Part shown: piece after piece, positions 42,088 through 51,206 of the stretch | Layout: every line of letters starts with the position of its first letter | How positions within the stretch are numbered: the stretch's first letter is position 1 | NCBI GenBank assembly: GCA_963847145.1 | Contig: CAWJYN010000003.1 | Span: forward strand, 1,364,001-1,428,000 | Direction of reading: 5' to 3' | Source of the DNA: JABFRJ01 sp963847145 | GTDB lineage: Bacteria > Pseudomonadota > Alphaproteobacteria > Rhizobiales > Hyphomicrobiaceae | DNA: 64,000 nt | Notes under the pieces: generated by a model | Databases searched by the model: none | What the model saw: the letters and a program-made list of their open reading frames with translations, nothing else | Told to the model about the DNA's origin: nothing | Position numbers and translations under genes: made by a program

Positions 42088-42830
42088 TCACCACAATGCG
42101 AGCACGAGCGTTCGCACGCTGAGCGCAATCACGACAACCCTAACCAGGACCATGATCGGCCGCGGCGGAATGTGTTTGGCGCGTAGGCAGCGAGCGGCGC
42201 AGCCAAAGCCCCGCCAATGACCAGGCCAGTGATGATCGGCCAGAGCGATAACCTATCGTCACGATGAACGTGGCTGTAATGACCGCCGTCACAAAAAACT
42301 CGGCAGCATTGGCAGAACCGATAGCCAGCCGTGGATTGACGCTGCCGCCGATCAGGGTGGTGGTCACCATCGCGCCCCAACCGCCGCCGCCGATAGCATC
42401 GAGAAACCCACCGGTCAAGCCCAAGCGCCGCGAGCCGGCTCGGCGGCTTTTGCTCCAATGCGTGGCGCGCGCAGTGCACGCACCAGGATGCAGGCAGCCA
42501 TCACCAGCAGATAGGCGCTTACAATGGGCCGGATCGTACTGGCGGAGATGTTCGACAACACATACGCGCCGAGCGCTCCGCCGATACAGCCCGGCACAGC
42601 GAGGCGCCATACCATGTCACGGTCGATGTTGCCGAGCCGCCAGTGGGATGCACCGGAGGCGGCCGTCGTAAAGACCTCGGCAGCGTGCACCGATGCGCTC
42701 GCGGTTACTGGCGGCACCCGAGGCTGGTCAGGATCGAGGTCGAGACGAGGCCATAGGCCATGCCGATGGAGCCATCGACCAGTTGGGCGGCAAAACCAAT
42801 CGCGATGAAAAGCAGGATGTCGTTCAGCAC
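42088..42830 (-). pseudogene. TSUP-family (TauE/SafE) sulfite/anion exporter, four frameshifts
   Basis: The pieces of one membrane exporter of about 250 residues lie in different frames on the minus strand. GTG 42830 (GGGGAG upstream) starts LNDILLFIAIGFAAQLVDGS, then in the next frame PPVTASASVHAAEVFTTAASG and RPIVSAYLLVMAACILVRAL, then LGLTGGFLDAIGGGGWGAMV through FFVTAVITATFIVTIG, then LWPIITGLVIGGALAAPLAAY, and finally AKHIPPRPIMVLV to a stop at 42088. The shifts are near 42718, 42426, 42250 and 42181, and each can be explained by one missing base. It would have about seven membrane helices. Four lesions in one gene favour a dead gene over a single read error. Confidence 0.8.
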
Positions 42831-42855
42831 GCGGCTCCCCACTCAACGGCAAACG

Positions 42856-43401
42856 TCATGGGAATGTAATCAGTATCCTCATTTTTACGAGGGCGGGCAG
42901 GTACATCTGCGCAAGCGTGCCCAGACCCCAGAGGATGGCACCCAGCAGCAGGATGGCGGGAATAGCGGCCAGCACGGCCTTCAGAAAAAAGCCGACGAGA
43001 TGGAAGAACGGCACTTGAAGCCGCGTCACAGTCGCCGGTGGGAACTCACCGGGCGGCAGACGTGCCGGTTGCGCGTATTCCTGGCTGCGGGAATAATCGG
43101 TGGCGAGTGATGACACGGTTGCTCCGGTAGCGGCTGGCGGTGGCGCGGCGGCGACCTGCTGCGCGGCCCGTTGGCTCGCCTGGGCCTGTTGTGCATAGGC
43201 CGGCTTCGGCGCGTTGAGAATCTCGCGCGCCATCTGATCGCGGGCGCGCGCTTCCTTCTGCTGCTGGCGCACCGTGCGCGGCAGATCGTTGCCGTCTTCG
43301 GACGGATAGGGGTCCGCCATCTCTGAGATGCCTCCGGCGGCGCTCACGGGTTCTGGAGTGCAGGGGCCCGAATCACGCGTGTCTTTGACTGACGTTGCCA
43401 C
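42856..43401 (-). CDS. Hypothetical single-pass membrane protein
   Basis: A protein of up to 181 residues (start at 43401, or at ATG 43320, MADPYPSEDG). The N-terminal two-thirds is hydrophilic and rich in Ala, Gln and Pro (KPAYAQQAQASQRAAQQVAAAPPP), followed by a membrane segment FFHLVGFFLKAVLAAIPAILLLGAILWGLG near 132-161 and a short cytoplasmic or periplasmic tail. No family was recognised. It diverges from the P450 gene and is followed by the broken exporter on the same strand. Confidence 0.62.
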   Translation of the reverse strand: MATSVKDTRDSGPCTPEPVSAAGGISEMADPYPSEDGNDLPRTVRQQQKEARARDQMAREILNAPKPAYAQQAQASQRAAQQVAAAPPPAATGATVSSLATDYSRSQEYAQPARLPPGEFPPATVTRLQVPFFHLVGFFLKAVLAAIPAILLLGAILWGLGTLAQMYLPALVKMRILITFP

Positions 43402-43538
43402 TTACCTTGTTCCGAAAGGTTGTGCCTTGCCAATTTGACCGGAATAGGAAGCTCAGCGCGCGCTTGTGCACAGGCGGGGTGGCGGGCCATGATCTGCCGG
43501 CCTTCGTGCGCCGCAATTTCGCCACCACCGGAACCGTC

Positions 43539-44807
43539 ATGGATCAGATGTCCGCAGCCCCTCTCCGCACGCCCGCACGTTTCAGTGCGGCCGAGGCCAC
43601 GCGTGTTGCTGAGACGTTTGATCTCAGGCATTTGCCGCCCGCGTTTTATGACAATCCCTATCCGACGTTCCATGCGCTGCGCGAGGCGACGCCGATCCGG
43701 CCGATGGCGGGTGGCTACCTGCTCACACGCCACGCTGACCTGATGGCTGTCTACAAGGACGCCAAGCTCTATTCGTCCGACAAGAAGGCGGAGTTTTTGC
43801 CGAAGTTCGGCGAGGGCCTGCTCTACCAGCACCATACCACCAGTCTTATTTTCAATGATCCGCCGTTACACACGCGGGTGCGGCGCATCATTGCGGGTGC
43901 GTTGAACCCGCGCGCGGTGGCCGATCTTGAGCCGCCGATGATCGCTATGGTCGATGGCCTGCTGGATCGGATGGCCGAGAAGGGTGAGGCGGATATCATT
44001 GCCGATCTGGCCGCGTCGGTGCCGATCGAGGTAATCGGCAATCTGCTGGCCATTCCGCATGAGCGGCGTGGGCCGTTGCGCGATTGGTCGCTGGCGATCT
44101 TGGGCGCGTTGGAGCCACAGCCGACGGCTGACATGCTTGAGGCAGGCGAGATCGCTGTGCGCGATTTCCTGGACTATCTGCGCGAGCTGGTGGCCGAGCG
44201 GCGCAAGGCACCGGGCAATCCGGAGCGCGATGTGCTGACACGGCTGATCCAGGGCGAGAAGAGTGGTGAGACGCTGTCTGAGATCGAGCTGTTGCAGAAC
44301 TGCATTTTCATTCTCAATGCCGGGCACGAGACGACCACCAACCTGATCGGCAATGGGCTGTATAATTTACTTGAGTGGCCGGAAGAGAAGGCGCGGCTGA
44401 TGGCTGATCCGGCGCTGATCGATACGGCGGTGGAGGAATTTCTGCGCTTCGATAGTCCGGTGCAGCTGGGTAACCGCATAACCACGGCGCCTGCGCGGAT
44501 CGGTGATGTCGAGATGCCGGCGGGTACGTTTGTGACGTTGGCTATTGCGGCGGCTAATCGCGATCCGGCGGCGTTTGCCGACCCGGACAGGTTGGATATC
44601 GGGCGTACGGCGAACCGGCACGTGGCGTTTGCCTCTGGTGTGCACGTGTGTGTCGGGCTGTCGATTGCGCGGATGGAGGGGCGGGTGGCGGTGCAGCGAT
44701 TTTTGCGGCGGTTTCCGAACTACCAGCTGGCGGGCACGCCGGTGCGCGGCAACCGTGCGCGGTTTCGCGGGTTTCTGACGATCCCGGTGCGGTTGGGGGC
44801 TGGTTAA
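43539..44807 (+). CDS. Cytochrome P450
   Basis: A 422-residue bacterial class I P450, needing ferredoxin and reductase. Features in order: the I-helix oxygen-binding LNAGHETTTNLIGNG, the K-helix EEFLRFDSP (ExxR), and the heme-binding loop FASGVHVCVGLSIARMEG with axial C371. LPPAFYDNPYPTFHALREATP near 30-50 is the usual start. The sequence resembles CYP-type monooxygenases of soil proteobacteria, substrate unknown. I chose the ATG at 43539; a 48-residue extension in frame is not P450-like. No redox partner genes are adjacent. Confidence 0.92.
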   Translation: MDQMSAAPLRTPARFSAAEATRVAETFDLRHLPPAFYDNPYPTFHALREATPIRPMAGGYLLTRHADLMAVYKDAKLYSSDKKAEFLPKFGEGLLYQHHTTSLIFNDPPLHTRVRRIIAGALNPRAVADLEPPMIAMVDGLLDRMAEKGEADIIADLAASVPIEVIGNLLAIPHERRGPLRDWSLAILGALEPQPTADMLEAGEIAVRDFLDYLRELVAERRKAPGNPERDVLTRLIQGEKSGETLSEIELLQNCIFILNAGHETTTNLIGNGLYNLLEWPEEKARLMADPALIDTAVEEFLRFDSPVQLGNRITTAPARIGDVEMPAGTFVTLAIAAANRDPAAFADPDRLDIGRTANRHVAFASGVHVCVGLSIARMEGRVAVQRFLRRFPNYQLAGTPVRGNRARFRGFLTIPVRLGAG

Positions 44808-44825
44808 CCAACTGATTTGGTTAAC
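44803..44825. repeat. 9-bp inverted repeat over the P450 stop codon
   Basis: GTTAACCAA (44803-44811) and TTGGTTAAC (44817-44825) pair perfectly around CTGAT, and the stop TAA lies in the first arm. There is no T-run, so terminator function is doubtful. Confidence 0.45.
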
Positions 44826-45029
44826 AAAATGTGGATTATGTTTAATCGCAGCTAGGGCCATTTGCAGGCGATTCTGGAGGCCTCGGGTCGTTTTGGCTAC
44901 CCTCCTAGCGGCCTTCCCAGCGAAGGCTTCTGGCGGCCTCCTGGAGCGGCCCTAGAGCCTATCAGCGAACCACCGGCGACCCCGTTTCGATTTATCTGCC
45001 AACACGCCCCATTGGAAGGCCGCAAACCC

Positions 45030-46049
45030 ATGACGACACATCACCCGGCAGCCGCGGTCCCGATCAAAGGTGGGCGGTTTACGATCATCGGCGGCGCGAG
45101 CCTGGTGGGGTCGGCGACGGCAGAGGCTTTGCTGGCGCGGGGCGCTGCAGAGGTGCGGTTATTCGACAATTTTTCGTTCGGCTCGCAGGACGCCATTGCG
45201 CATGTGAAGGACGACCGCCGGGTTACGGTCATCAACGGCGACGTTATGCGGCCGCATCAGGTGGCGGCGGCGTGCGAAGGCATCGACGGCATTGTGCAGC
45301 TCGCCGCGTTCATGACGTTGTCGATGGATCGCGATCCGTGGGCGGGGCTGGATGTGAATGTGCGCGGGGTGCAGCATGTGCTGGAAGCGGCGCGGGCGAT
45401 GGGCGTGAAGAAAGTGATCTTTGCGTCGTCGAATGCGGTTTATGGCTATGGCCCGGGTGTGAAAGGCGCGCTCGTTGAGGCGACGCCGTTCCATAGTGTT
45501 GGGGCGCCGCCGGCGGCGATATTGTATGGCGCGAGCAAGATCATCGGCGAGCAATTGTGCCGCGATGCGTTCAAGCGGCATGGGCAGAATTATGTGGTGC
45601 TGCGCTACTCGACGGTTTACGGCGAGCGGCAGCATTACCGGGCGGCGAATGCGCTCTACATCATCGAGACGTATGATGCGATCAAGCGCGGCGAGCGGCC
45701 GACGGTGATTGGTGATGGGTCGGAGACGAAGCATTTTGTTTATGTCGGCGATTTGGCGCGGGCGAACTGCATGGCGTTTGAATCAACGGCGACCGATGTG
45801 GCGTTGAATACGTCCGGCCCGGCGCCGATCACGACGCTGGAGCTGGTCACTTTGGTTGCCGAGTTGGCAGGACGGCCGGATCTCAAGCCGGAGTTTGCCG
45901 CACCTGATCCAAATAAGGTTCGCCTCACCTCCGGCGGTGCGTTCGACATCGACCATGCGGCGGCAAAGGTCGCGATCGGGTGGGCGCCGGAAGTGGATAT
46001 GCGGGAGGGGTTGGGGCGGTTGCTGCGGTGGTTGGGGGAGCGGGAGTAG
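45030..46049 (+). CDS. NAD-dependent epimerase/dehydratase (extended SDR)
   Basis: A 339-residue nucleotide-sugar-type epimerase. The NAD site is FTIIGGASLVGSATAEALLARG near 15-36, the active site is ASSNAVYGYGP (Ser/Thr) with YGASKIIGEQLC (YxxxK), and RYSTVYGERQHY is the third motif. It probably converts a sugar nucleotide in surface polysaccharide synthesis, but no glycosyltransferase is near. I use the ATG at 45030 (MTTHHPAAAV); the upstream open frame has a leader unlike the family. It is separated from P450 by 222 bases with only the inverted repeat above. Confidence 0.88.
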   Translation: MTTHHPAAAVPIKGGRFTIIGGASLVGSATAEALLARGAAEVRLFDNFSFGSQDAIAHVKDDRRVTVINGDVMRPHQVAAACEGIDGIVQLAAFMTLSMDRDPWAGLDVNVRGVQHVLEAARAMGVKKVIFASSNAVYGYGPGVKGALVEATPFHSVGAPPAAILYGASKIIGEQLCRDAFKRHGQNYVVLRYSTVYGERQHYRAANALYIIETYDAIKRGERPTVIGDGSETKHFVYVGDLARANCMAFESTATDVALNTSGPAPITTLELVTLVAELAGRPDLKPEFAAPDPNKVRLTSGGAFDIDHAAAKVAIGWAPEVDMREGLGRLLRWLGERE

Positions 46050-46056
46050 TCCGGCT

Positions 46057-46139
46057 TGCAGGGCGGATACGTCATCTGGGAAACCCGCGATTGTGATGGC
46101 GGATGGCGGACGCAAAGGGCGTCCCTATCCGCCCTACAG
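46057..46139. repeat. Palindromic REP-like element
   Basis: AGGGCGGATA (46060-46069) and TATCCGCCCT (46126-46135) are perfect arms enclosing an inner hairpin GGACGC/GCGTCC near 46108-46123. It lies between the epimerase and trmD genes, which converge here, so it may also serve as a shared termination barrier. The composition is like dispersed chromosomal palindromes found in many alphaproteobacteria. Confidence 0.65.
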
Positions 46140-46140
46140 T

Positions 46141-46863
46141 TCACCCCTTCTTCGCCAAATCCGGCCGTCTTGCCCGCGTGATCGCTTCGGCTTCAGCGCG
46201 GCGCCAGGCGGCGATTTTTTTGTGATCGCCGTTGAGGAGGACTTCCGGGATACTGTGGCCTTCCCAGTCGCGGGGGCGGGTGTATTGCGGATACTCCAGC
46301 AGGCCGCTTTCGAAGCTTTCTTCGTTGAGGCTGTCGGCGGCGCCGAGCACGCCGGGCAGCAGGCGCACGCAGGCGTCGAGCAGCACCATGGCGGCGAGTT
46401 CGCCGCCGGAGAGGACGTAGTCGCCGATGGAGATTTCCTCCAGGCCGCGTGCATCGATGACGCGCTGATCGACACCTTCGAAACGGCCGGCGAGCAACAG
46501 CAGGCCAGGGCCATCGGCCAGCGCGCGGACGCGGGCTTGCGTCAGCGGTGCGCCGCGTGGCGTGAGATAGATGGCTGGCCCATCTGGTGATGTCGCGCGT
46601 GCGGCATCGATCGAGGCGGCGATGACGTCGGCGCGCATGACCATGCCGGCACCGCCGCCGGCGGGGCTGTCATCGACGGTGCGATGCTTACCGATGCCAT
46701 GTGCGCGGATCTGATGGGCTTGAAGCGTCCAGACGCCGCTCGACAGTGCCGTGCCAACCAGTGACACGCCGAGTGGGCCCGGAAACATTTCCGGAAACAG
46801 CGTGAGCACGTGCGCGGACCAGGGCGGGCGCGATGAGATTGGAAGATCGACGGGCGGGCTCAC
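46141..46863 (-). CDS. trmD: tRNA (guanine-N1-)-methyltransferase TrmD
   Basis: TrmD methylates G37 of tRNAs with CCN/CUN/CGG anticodons, preventing frameshifting. The 240 residues have VLTLFPEMFPGPLGVSLVGTALSSG, DDSPAGGGAGMVM, LLAGRFEGVDQRVID, the trefoil-knot SIGDYVLSGGELAAMVLLDACVRLLPGVLG and YTRPRDWEGHSIPEVLLNGDHKKIAAWR. Start is GTG at 46863. It is not with rpsP-rimM-rplS, its usual operon, here standing alone before a DUF1330 gene. Confidence 0.96.
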   Translation of the reverse strand: MSPPVDLPISSRPPWSAHVLTLFPEMFPGPLGVSLVGTALSSGVWTLQAHQIRAHGIGKHRTVDDSPAGGGAGMVMRADVIAASIDAARATSPDGPAIYLTPRGAPLTQARVRALADGPGLLLLAGRFEGVDQRVIDARGLEEISIGDYVLSGGELAAMVLLDACVRLLPGVLGAADSLNEESFESGLLEYPQYTRPRDWEGHSIPEVLLNGDHKKIAAWRRAEAEAITRARRPDLAKKG

Positions 46864-46937
46864 ACGAATGTCCGGGATGACAGGCTCGGTTGCGCGGCGG
46901 TCGGGCCGCCGCGCCTCGCAGTTTGGATCGCTGCGCT

Positions 46938-47225
46938 TTACGCGCCCTCGACGACCACAATGTTGATATAGCCGGCGCCTTCGCGGAGTTTGCGGGCGGC
47001 GGCGTATTCGGGCGAATGGGCGTAGGTTTTGGCAGCCTCGTAGCTCTCGAACTCGAGGACGACGTTGCGGGCGCGGCCTTCGCCTTCGGCTACCGTCATT
47101 TGCCCGCCGCGCGCGAGCGGCTTGCCGCCGTATTTCTTGATCGCTTCACCGGCAGCAGCGGCATAGACCGCCCACTGGGTGGCGTTGGTGACGACGGCTT
47201 GGGCGACGACATAACCTTTGGGCAT
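46938..47225 (-). CDS. DUF1330-family protein
   Basis: A 95-residue dimeric alpha/beta-barrel type protein with the DUF1330 pattern: YVVAQAVVTNATQWAVYAAAAGEAIKKYGGKPLARGG near 5-41, and NVVLEFESYEAAKTYAHSPEYAAARKLREG near 54-83. Members are of unknown function, often near detoxification genes. It lies 74 bases upstream of trmD, same strand. Confidence 0.9.
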   Translation of the reverse strand: MPKGYVVAQAVVTNATQWAVYAAAAGEAIKKYGGKPLARGGQMTVAEGEGRARNVVLEFESYEAAKTYAHSPEYAAARKLREGAGYINIVVVEGA

Positions 47226-47372
47226 GTGAAACTCCGATGCGAGAAGGATTTGACGGGGTGGACGTTAGCAGGGATTTTCGGTTGTGGTATACGCAGGGAG
47301 GACTTGGCGGTGATGGCGATTGAGGTCACACCCTTGGGTCTGACCTCACGTGGTTTGTTGCATCCGGCACGG

Positions 47373-48407
47373 TCAACTGGCAGCGGTTTCGAAGCTTGAG
47401 AGGAAGGCTGTGAGATTGGCCGGCAGGACTTCGCAGAGATAGCCGCCTTCCTGGACGAACACAGTTGGCAGACGCGCTTGCGCAATGAGAGCGGCGGCTC
47501 TGGCGAAGCCAGCGGTGGTGATTTTGAAGGCGCCGATGGGATCGTGCTCGGAGGCGTCGAAGCCGAGAGCGACGACGAGGGCTTCGGGTTTGTGCGCGTC
47601 AATGCGGTCGAGGGCGGTGGCGATGGCTGCGAGCCACGCATCGTCTGGCGTGCCTTCGGGGAGCACCAGGTTGACATTGTAGCCGGTGCCGAAACCGGTT
47701 CCGGTTTCGTCGGCGTAGCCGGTGTAGAACGGGAAATAGTTCGACGGATCGGCGTGGATGGACATCGTCAGCACATCGTCACGGGCGTAGAAGATGCCTT
47801 GGGTGCCGTTGCCGTGGTGGACGTCGATGTCGAGGATGGCGACGTGGCCATCGAGTTGTTTGGCCAGGACACCGGCGGCGACGGCGGTGTTGTTGAGAAA
47901 GCAGAAGCCGCCGGCGCTGTCGGCGTAGGCGTGATGACCCGGCGGACGGCAGAGGGCGTAGGTGACGCGCGTTTCCCCATCAGCAACAGCAGTGGCTGCG
48001 CTGATAGCGGCTTGTGCGGAGCCGTGCACGGCGTCCCAGGTGCCGGCCTGGATCGGGGTTGAGGTGTCGGCCATGTGATAGCCGATCTGGCCGAGCAGGC
48101 CGGACGGATACCGTGACATATGCGGCCGAGCGAACTGCGACGAGCCGATTTCTGTGTCGATGCCGGGGATTTCAGCGCGGCGCGACCACGCGGTCGACAG
48201 GAAGGCGATGTAGTCGGCGGTATGGATGGCCTGCAGGGCGGCGAGGCCGTGATCGGCGGCGGCGATGAGCGTATGCTCCGCAGCCACCGCGGCATCGCGC
48301 AGGATAGCGTACCGCGACGCCTGCTCTGGATGCGAAACGAGTGCGCCGCGCCGGTAGTAGAGCGCGGGTGAATGCGCCGGGCTCAGGTCTGAATGATAGA
48401 CGCGCAT
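47373..48407 (-). CDS. Histone deacetylase-family amidohydrolase (acetylpolyamine amidohydrolase-like)
   Basis: A 344-residue zinc hydrolase of the arginase/deacetylase fold. The catalytic His pair is in CRPPGHHAYADSAGGFCFLNN, zinc ligands are in ILDIDVHHGNGTQGIF and in ALGFDASEHDPIGAFKI, and FVQEGGYLCEVL is the last motif. Bacterial members remove acetyl groups from polyamines or small amides; AphA-type polyamine use is likely but not proven. It lies 22 bases downstream of dapD on the same strand. Confidence 0.9.
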   Translation of the reverse strand: MRVYHSDLSPAHSPALYYRRGALVSHPEQASRYAILRDAAVAAEHTLIAAADHGLAALQAIHTADYIAFLSTAWSRRAEIPGIDTEIGSSQFARPHMSRYPSGLLGQIGYHMADTSTPIQAGTWDAVHGSAQAAISAATAVADGETRVTYALCRPPGHHAYADSAGGFCFLNNTAVAAGVLAKQLDGHVAILDIDVHHGNGTQGIFYARDDVLTMSIHADPSNYFPFYTGYADETGTGFGTGYNVNLVLPEGTPDDAWLAAIATALDRIDAHKPEALVVALGFDASEHDPIGAFKITTAGFARAAALIAQARLPTVFVQEGGYLCEVLPANLTAFLSSFETAAS

Positions 48408-48428
48408 GCTGCACTTCCCGTGTCGATC

Positions 48429-49274
48429 TCAATCCCGCAGCAGCTCGTTGATGGCGGTTTTGCTGCGGGTTTGGGCGTCGACGGTTTTGACGATGACGGC
48501 GCAGTAAAGCGACGGGCCCCAGTTCTCGCCAGGCAGGTTTTTGCCGGGCAGCGAGCCTGAGACGACCACCGAATACGGCGGCACTTTGCCGACGTGGATT
48601 TGGCCGGTCTGGCGATCGACAATCTTGGTTGAGGCACTGATGAACACGCCCATCGCCAGCACCGAGCCTTCGCCGACGATGACACCTTCGACGACTTCAG
48701 AACGGGCGCCGATGAAGCAGTTGTCTTCGATGATGGTGGGGTTGGCCTGCAGCGGCTCCAGCACGCCGCCGATGCCGACGCCGCCAGAGAGATGCACGTT
48801 CTTGCCGATCTGCGCGCAGGAGCCAACGGTGGCCCAAGTGTCGACCATCGTGCCGCTGTCGACGTAGGCGCCGACGTTCACGAACGACGGCATCAGCACG
48901 ACGTTTTTGGCGATGTAGGCCGACCTGCGGACGACGGCGCCAGGGACAGCACGAAAGCCATCCGCGCGGAACTGATCGGCGGACCATTGATCGTATTTCA
49001 GTGGCACCTTGTCCCAGCCATGGGCGTGGGCGCCTGGGCCGAACGGGATAATGCCATTGTCATTGAGCCGGAACGACAGCAGCACGGCTTTCTTGAGCCA
49101 TTGATGGACGACCCATTGGCCGCCCGATTTTTCGGCTACGCGCAACTTGCCGCTGTCGAGCAGGCCGAGGGAAGCTTCGACTGCGTCGCGCACTTCGCCT
49201 TTGGTGGCGGGTGTCAGGCCGTCGCGGGCCTCCCAGGCGGCTTCGATGACGGTTTTGAGCTGGGTGGTGTTCAT
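48429..49274 (-). CDS. dapD: 2,3,4,5-Tetrahydropyridine-2,6-dicarboxylate N-succinyltransferase
   Basis: DapD succinylates tetrahydrodipicolinate in the lysine/diaminopimelate pathway. The 281 residues have the N-terminal helical domain (MNTTQLKTVIEAAWEARDG), WSADQFRADGFRAVPGA, and the left-handed beta-helix with hexapeptide repeats including GAYVDSGTMVDTWATVGSCAQIGKNVHLSGGVGIGGVLEP. I take the ATG at 49274, not the upstream one at 49292. The expected next enzyme (aminotransferase) may be the one at 1.3-2.5 kb. Confidence 0.96.
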   Translation of the reverse strand: MNTTQLKTVIEAAWEARDGLTPATKGEVRDAVEASLGLLDSGKLRVAEKSGGQWVVHQWLKKAVLLSFRLNDNGIIPFGPGAHAHGWDKVPLKYDQWSADQFRADGFRAVPGAVVRRSAYIAKNVVLMPSFVNVGAYVDSGTMVDTWATVGSCAQIGKNVHLSGGVGIGGVLEPLQANPTIIEDNCFIGARSEVVEGVIVGEGSVLAMGVFISASTKIVDRQTGQIHVGKVPPYSVVVSGSLPGKNLPGENWGPSLYCAVIVKTVDAQTRSKTAINELLRD

Positions 49275-49513
49275 CGGGGCGTCCTTATCCAAGGCAGCGT
49301 GTGGCGGTGGTTAATGCCGTGCGTGTTCGGCAGGCGTTCTTTTACGTTCTCTGGCGCGGGGGGGGGCGGGATGTCAACGGCACAGTTTAAAAGGTTAAGA
49401 GTGCTGCGAGAAAGTTGCGAATTTTCGCTGATTGCGGCCTCTACGGACCTTCCGCGTTGCTGGGAAGTATGCTCATTTGCCTACTTGTTTCGGTGTCGGG
49501 CGGATCTGTTTCC

Positions 49514-50410
49514 ATGAAGCGATACGTAGCTGGGGCCCTGGGGGGGCTTCTTGTGGCGTGTGCGATGACGCATTCAGGCGGCCCAGTGCTGGCCCAGGAT
49601 GGTGGCCGCGCTGTGCGCGTGCAAGCTGCCGCACGTGGTCCGGTGCTGCGACTGGCCGCGGCGCCAGTGGTGCCCGCTACACCTCCGCAGCTATCGATGG
49701 ATTGCCGTACGAAGCTGGTCGCTGGCGACCGTTACAGGCGGCCTTTGCGGGGTCTGCGACGGGCGGTTCGCGAGGCGCGCAATCCGCGGGTGCTGGCGAT
49801 CGGTTCATCGTCGACGGTCGGTGCCGGTGCGTCGCGCGCGACGAACACGTACGTCGCCAAGCTGGAAGGCGATCTGGAGAGCGCGTTCAAGGGTGTCGAT
49901 TTCGACGTGTTCGGCAGTGGCATCGGCGGCGAGATCGCGGAAGGCCAATCGGCGCGCATGAAGCAGACGGTCGAGGACGTGAGGCCCGATCTGGTGCTCT
50001 GGCAGGTCGGTACCAACGATGCACTGCGGCATGTCGATATCGATGCGTTCAAGTCGTGCCTGCGCCGCACGCTGACGTGGCTGTCCGAGAACAAGTTCGA
50101 CGTGATGCTGGTCGACCCGCAATACAGCGATCACCTGACGAAGGATGCTTTCTACGAGCAAGTGGTTGCGGCGATTGGCGACGTGGCCCGTGAGCAGCGG
50201 GTGCTGCTGGTCGATCGTTTTGAAGCCATGAAGCAGCTGTCGCGGGAGCGCGGTGACGCGTTCTATCTGGCGTCCGATCAGCTGCATCTCAACGATGCAG
50301 GCCATCGCTGCATGGCCGAGCAGCTGGCGCGGGCGATCGTTGCCGGTGTGCTGCAGGCGGATCTTGATGCTGTCCCAGGTGACGCAAAGACCGATGCTTC
50401 GGCAAATTGA
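49514..50410 (+). CDS. Secreted SGNH/GDSL hydrolase
   Basis: A 298-residue exported protein: signal peptide (AGALGGLLVACAMTHSGGPVLAQ), then an SGNH domain from about 90. Block I is LAIGSSSTVGAGAS, with SxxT in place of GDSL; block III is LWQVGTNDA (Asn of GxND), and block V is ASDQLHLNDAGHRCMAEQL (Asp and His three apart). It probably de-esterifies a cell-wall or capsule sugar or lipid. The ATG at 49514 fits the signal sequence. It converges on two related secreted proteins downstream. Confidence 0.85.
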   Translation: MKRYVAGALGGLLVACAMTHSGGPVLAQDGGRAVRVQAAARGPVLRLAAAPVVPATPPQLSMDCRTKLVAGDRYRRPLRGLRRAVREARNPRVLAIGSSSTVGAGASRATNTYVAKLEGDLESAFKGVDFDVFGSGIGGEIAEGQSARMKQTVEDVRPDLVLWQVGTNDALRHVDIDAFKSCLRRTLTWLSENKFDVMLVDPQYSDHLTKDAFYEQVVAAIGDVAREQRVLLVDRFEAMKQLSRERGDAFYLASDQLHLNDAGHRCMAEQLARAIVAGVLQADLDAVPGDAKTDASAN

Positions 50411-50451
50411 GCGCTTCGCCTCGCTTAGCGCTTTCTGAGCCCTTTCTGGAG

Positions 50452-51186
50452 CTACTGCCACTTGACGCCGAAGGCGACGTTGCGGCCGGCGATTTCGCTT
50501 TCCGAGATACGCGCGAAGCCGAAGCCAAGCGCAAACGACAGCTGCTCGGTGAGCTTGGCGCGGGTGACCAGATCGACGCCCTGGCCAAAGTAGATGCGCA
50601 CCCGGATGTTGCCGACGATGACGGCGCGGACGCGGCGGATAGCGCCACCACCAAGACCGGTGGGCAGAAAGCAACCCTGGCTGGCACGGGTGTTGAGATC
50701 GGCCAGCGTGGGGGCGGTGGGCTCGTAGCTGCGGACATTCGAAACGTCGATGCGCACATCACTGACGCCGGCGAGCGAGGCGGCACCGAAGCCGGCGCGT
50801 TTGTCGAGCCAGGCTTTGGCGTCGATGCCGGCGCCTGCGCGGTAGTGATAGGCGCGGCGTTGCCAGTAGCGGAGCGACTGCAGCGAAACGCCGGGATCGC
50901 AGCGCAAATCAGTGGTGGCGAGCCAGGTCCGTTGATCGGCTTCGCCAGTGACAGCGAGGGCCGGCAGAATGGTGCCAGGAGTGTAGGGAAATGATGTACC
51001 GTTGCGGCCGGGCGAAAGCTTGGGTGAGAGTTCTTCGTAGCCCTGGTAGTTGCGCTCCAGGGCGTCGATCAAGCCAGCGGTTGGCGCACAGGCGGCGACC
51101 ATGCTTGCGCAGAGGGCGAGCGCTGCAACGCGCACACCTGACCTTGCGAAACCTGGAAACCCCTGCAGCATCAGCGACGCACACAC
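50452..51186 (-). CDS. Secreted lipoprotein of unknown function, paralogue of the neighbouring gene
   Basis: A 244-residue protein with a lipoprotein-like signal (VRVAALALCASMVAACAP, lipid-bearing Cys near 33). The mature region has no known family. Its second half resembles the adjacent protein: VRIDVSNVRSYEPTAPTLADL and NIRVRIYFGQGVDLVTRAKL followed by EQLSFALGFGFA line up with the other's VKVTISDLKEYTLDF, VATYYFEAGAEAGIKADI and NFALGLAAV. It lies 20 bases after its paralogue on the same strand, so both are probably co-expressed. Confidence 0.68.
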   Translation of the reverse strand: MCASLMLQGFPGFARSGVRVAALALCASMVAACAPTAGLIDALERNYQGYEELSPKLSPGRNGTSFPYTPGTILPALAVTGEADQRTWLATTDLRCDPGVSLQSLRYWQRRAYHYRAGAGIDAKAWLDKRAGFGAASLAGVSDVRIDVSNVRSYEPTAPTLADLNTRASQGCFLPTGLGGGAIRRVRAVIVGNIRVRIYFGQGVDLVTRAKLTEQLSFALGFGFARISESEIAGRNVAFGVKWQ

Positions 51187-51206
51187 CCAAATGCATACTT
51201 ACGTGA

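Noticed and set aside
47322..47347. Strong hairpin GAGGTCA-C-ACCC-TT-GGGT-C-TGACCTC after the deacetylase gene
   Set aside because: No T-run on either side in the direction of transcription, so I did not list it as a terminator; it may be incidental or regulatory.
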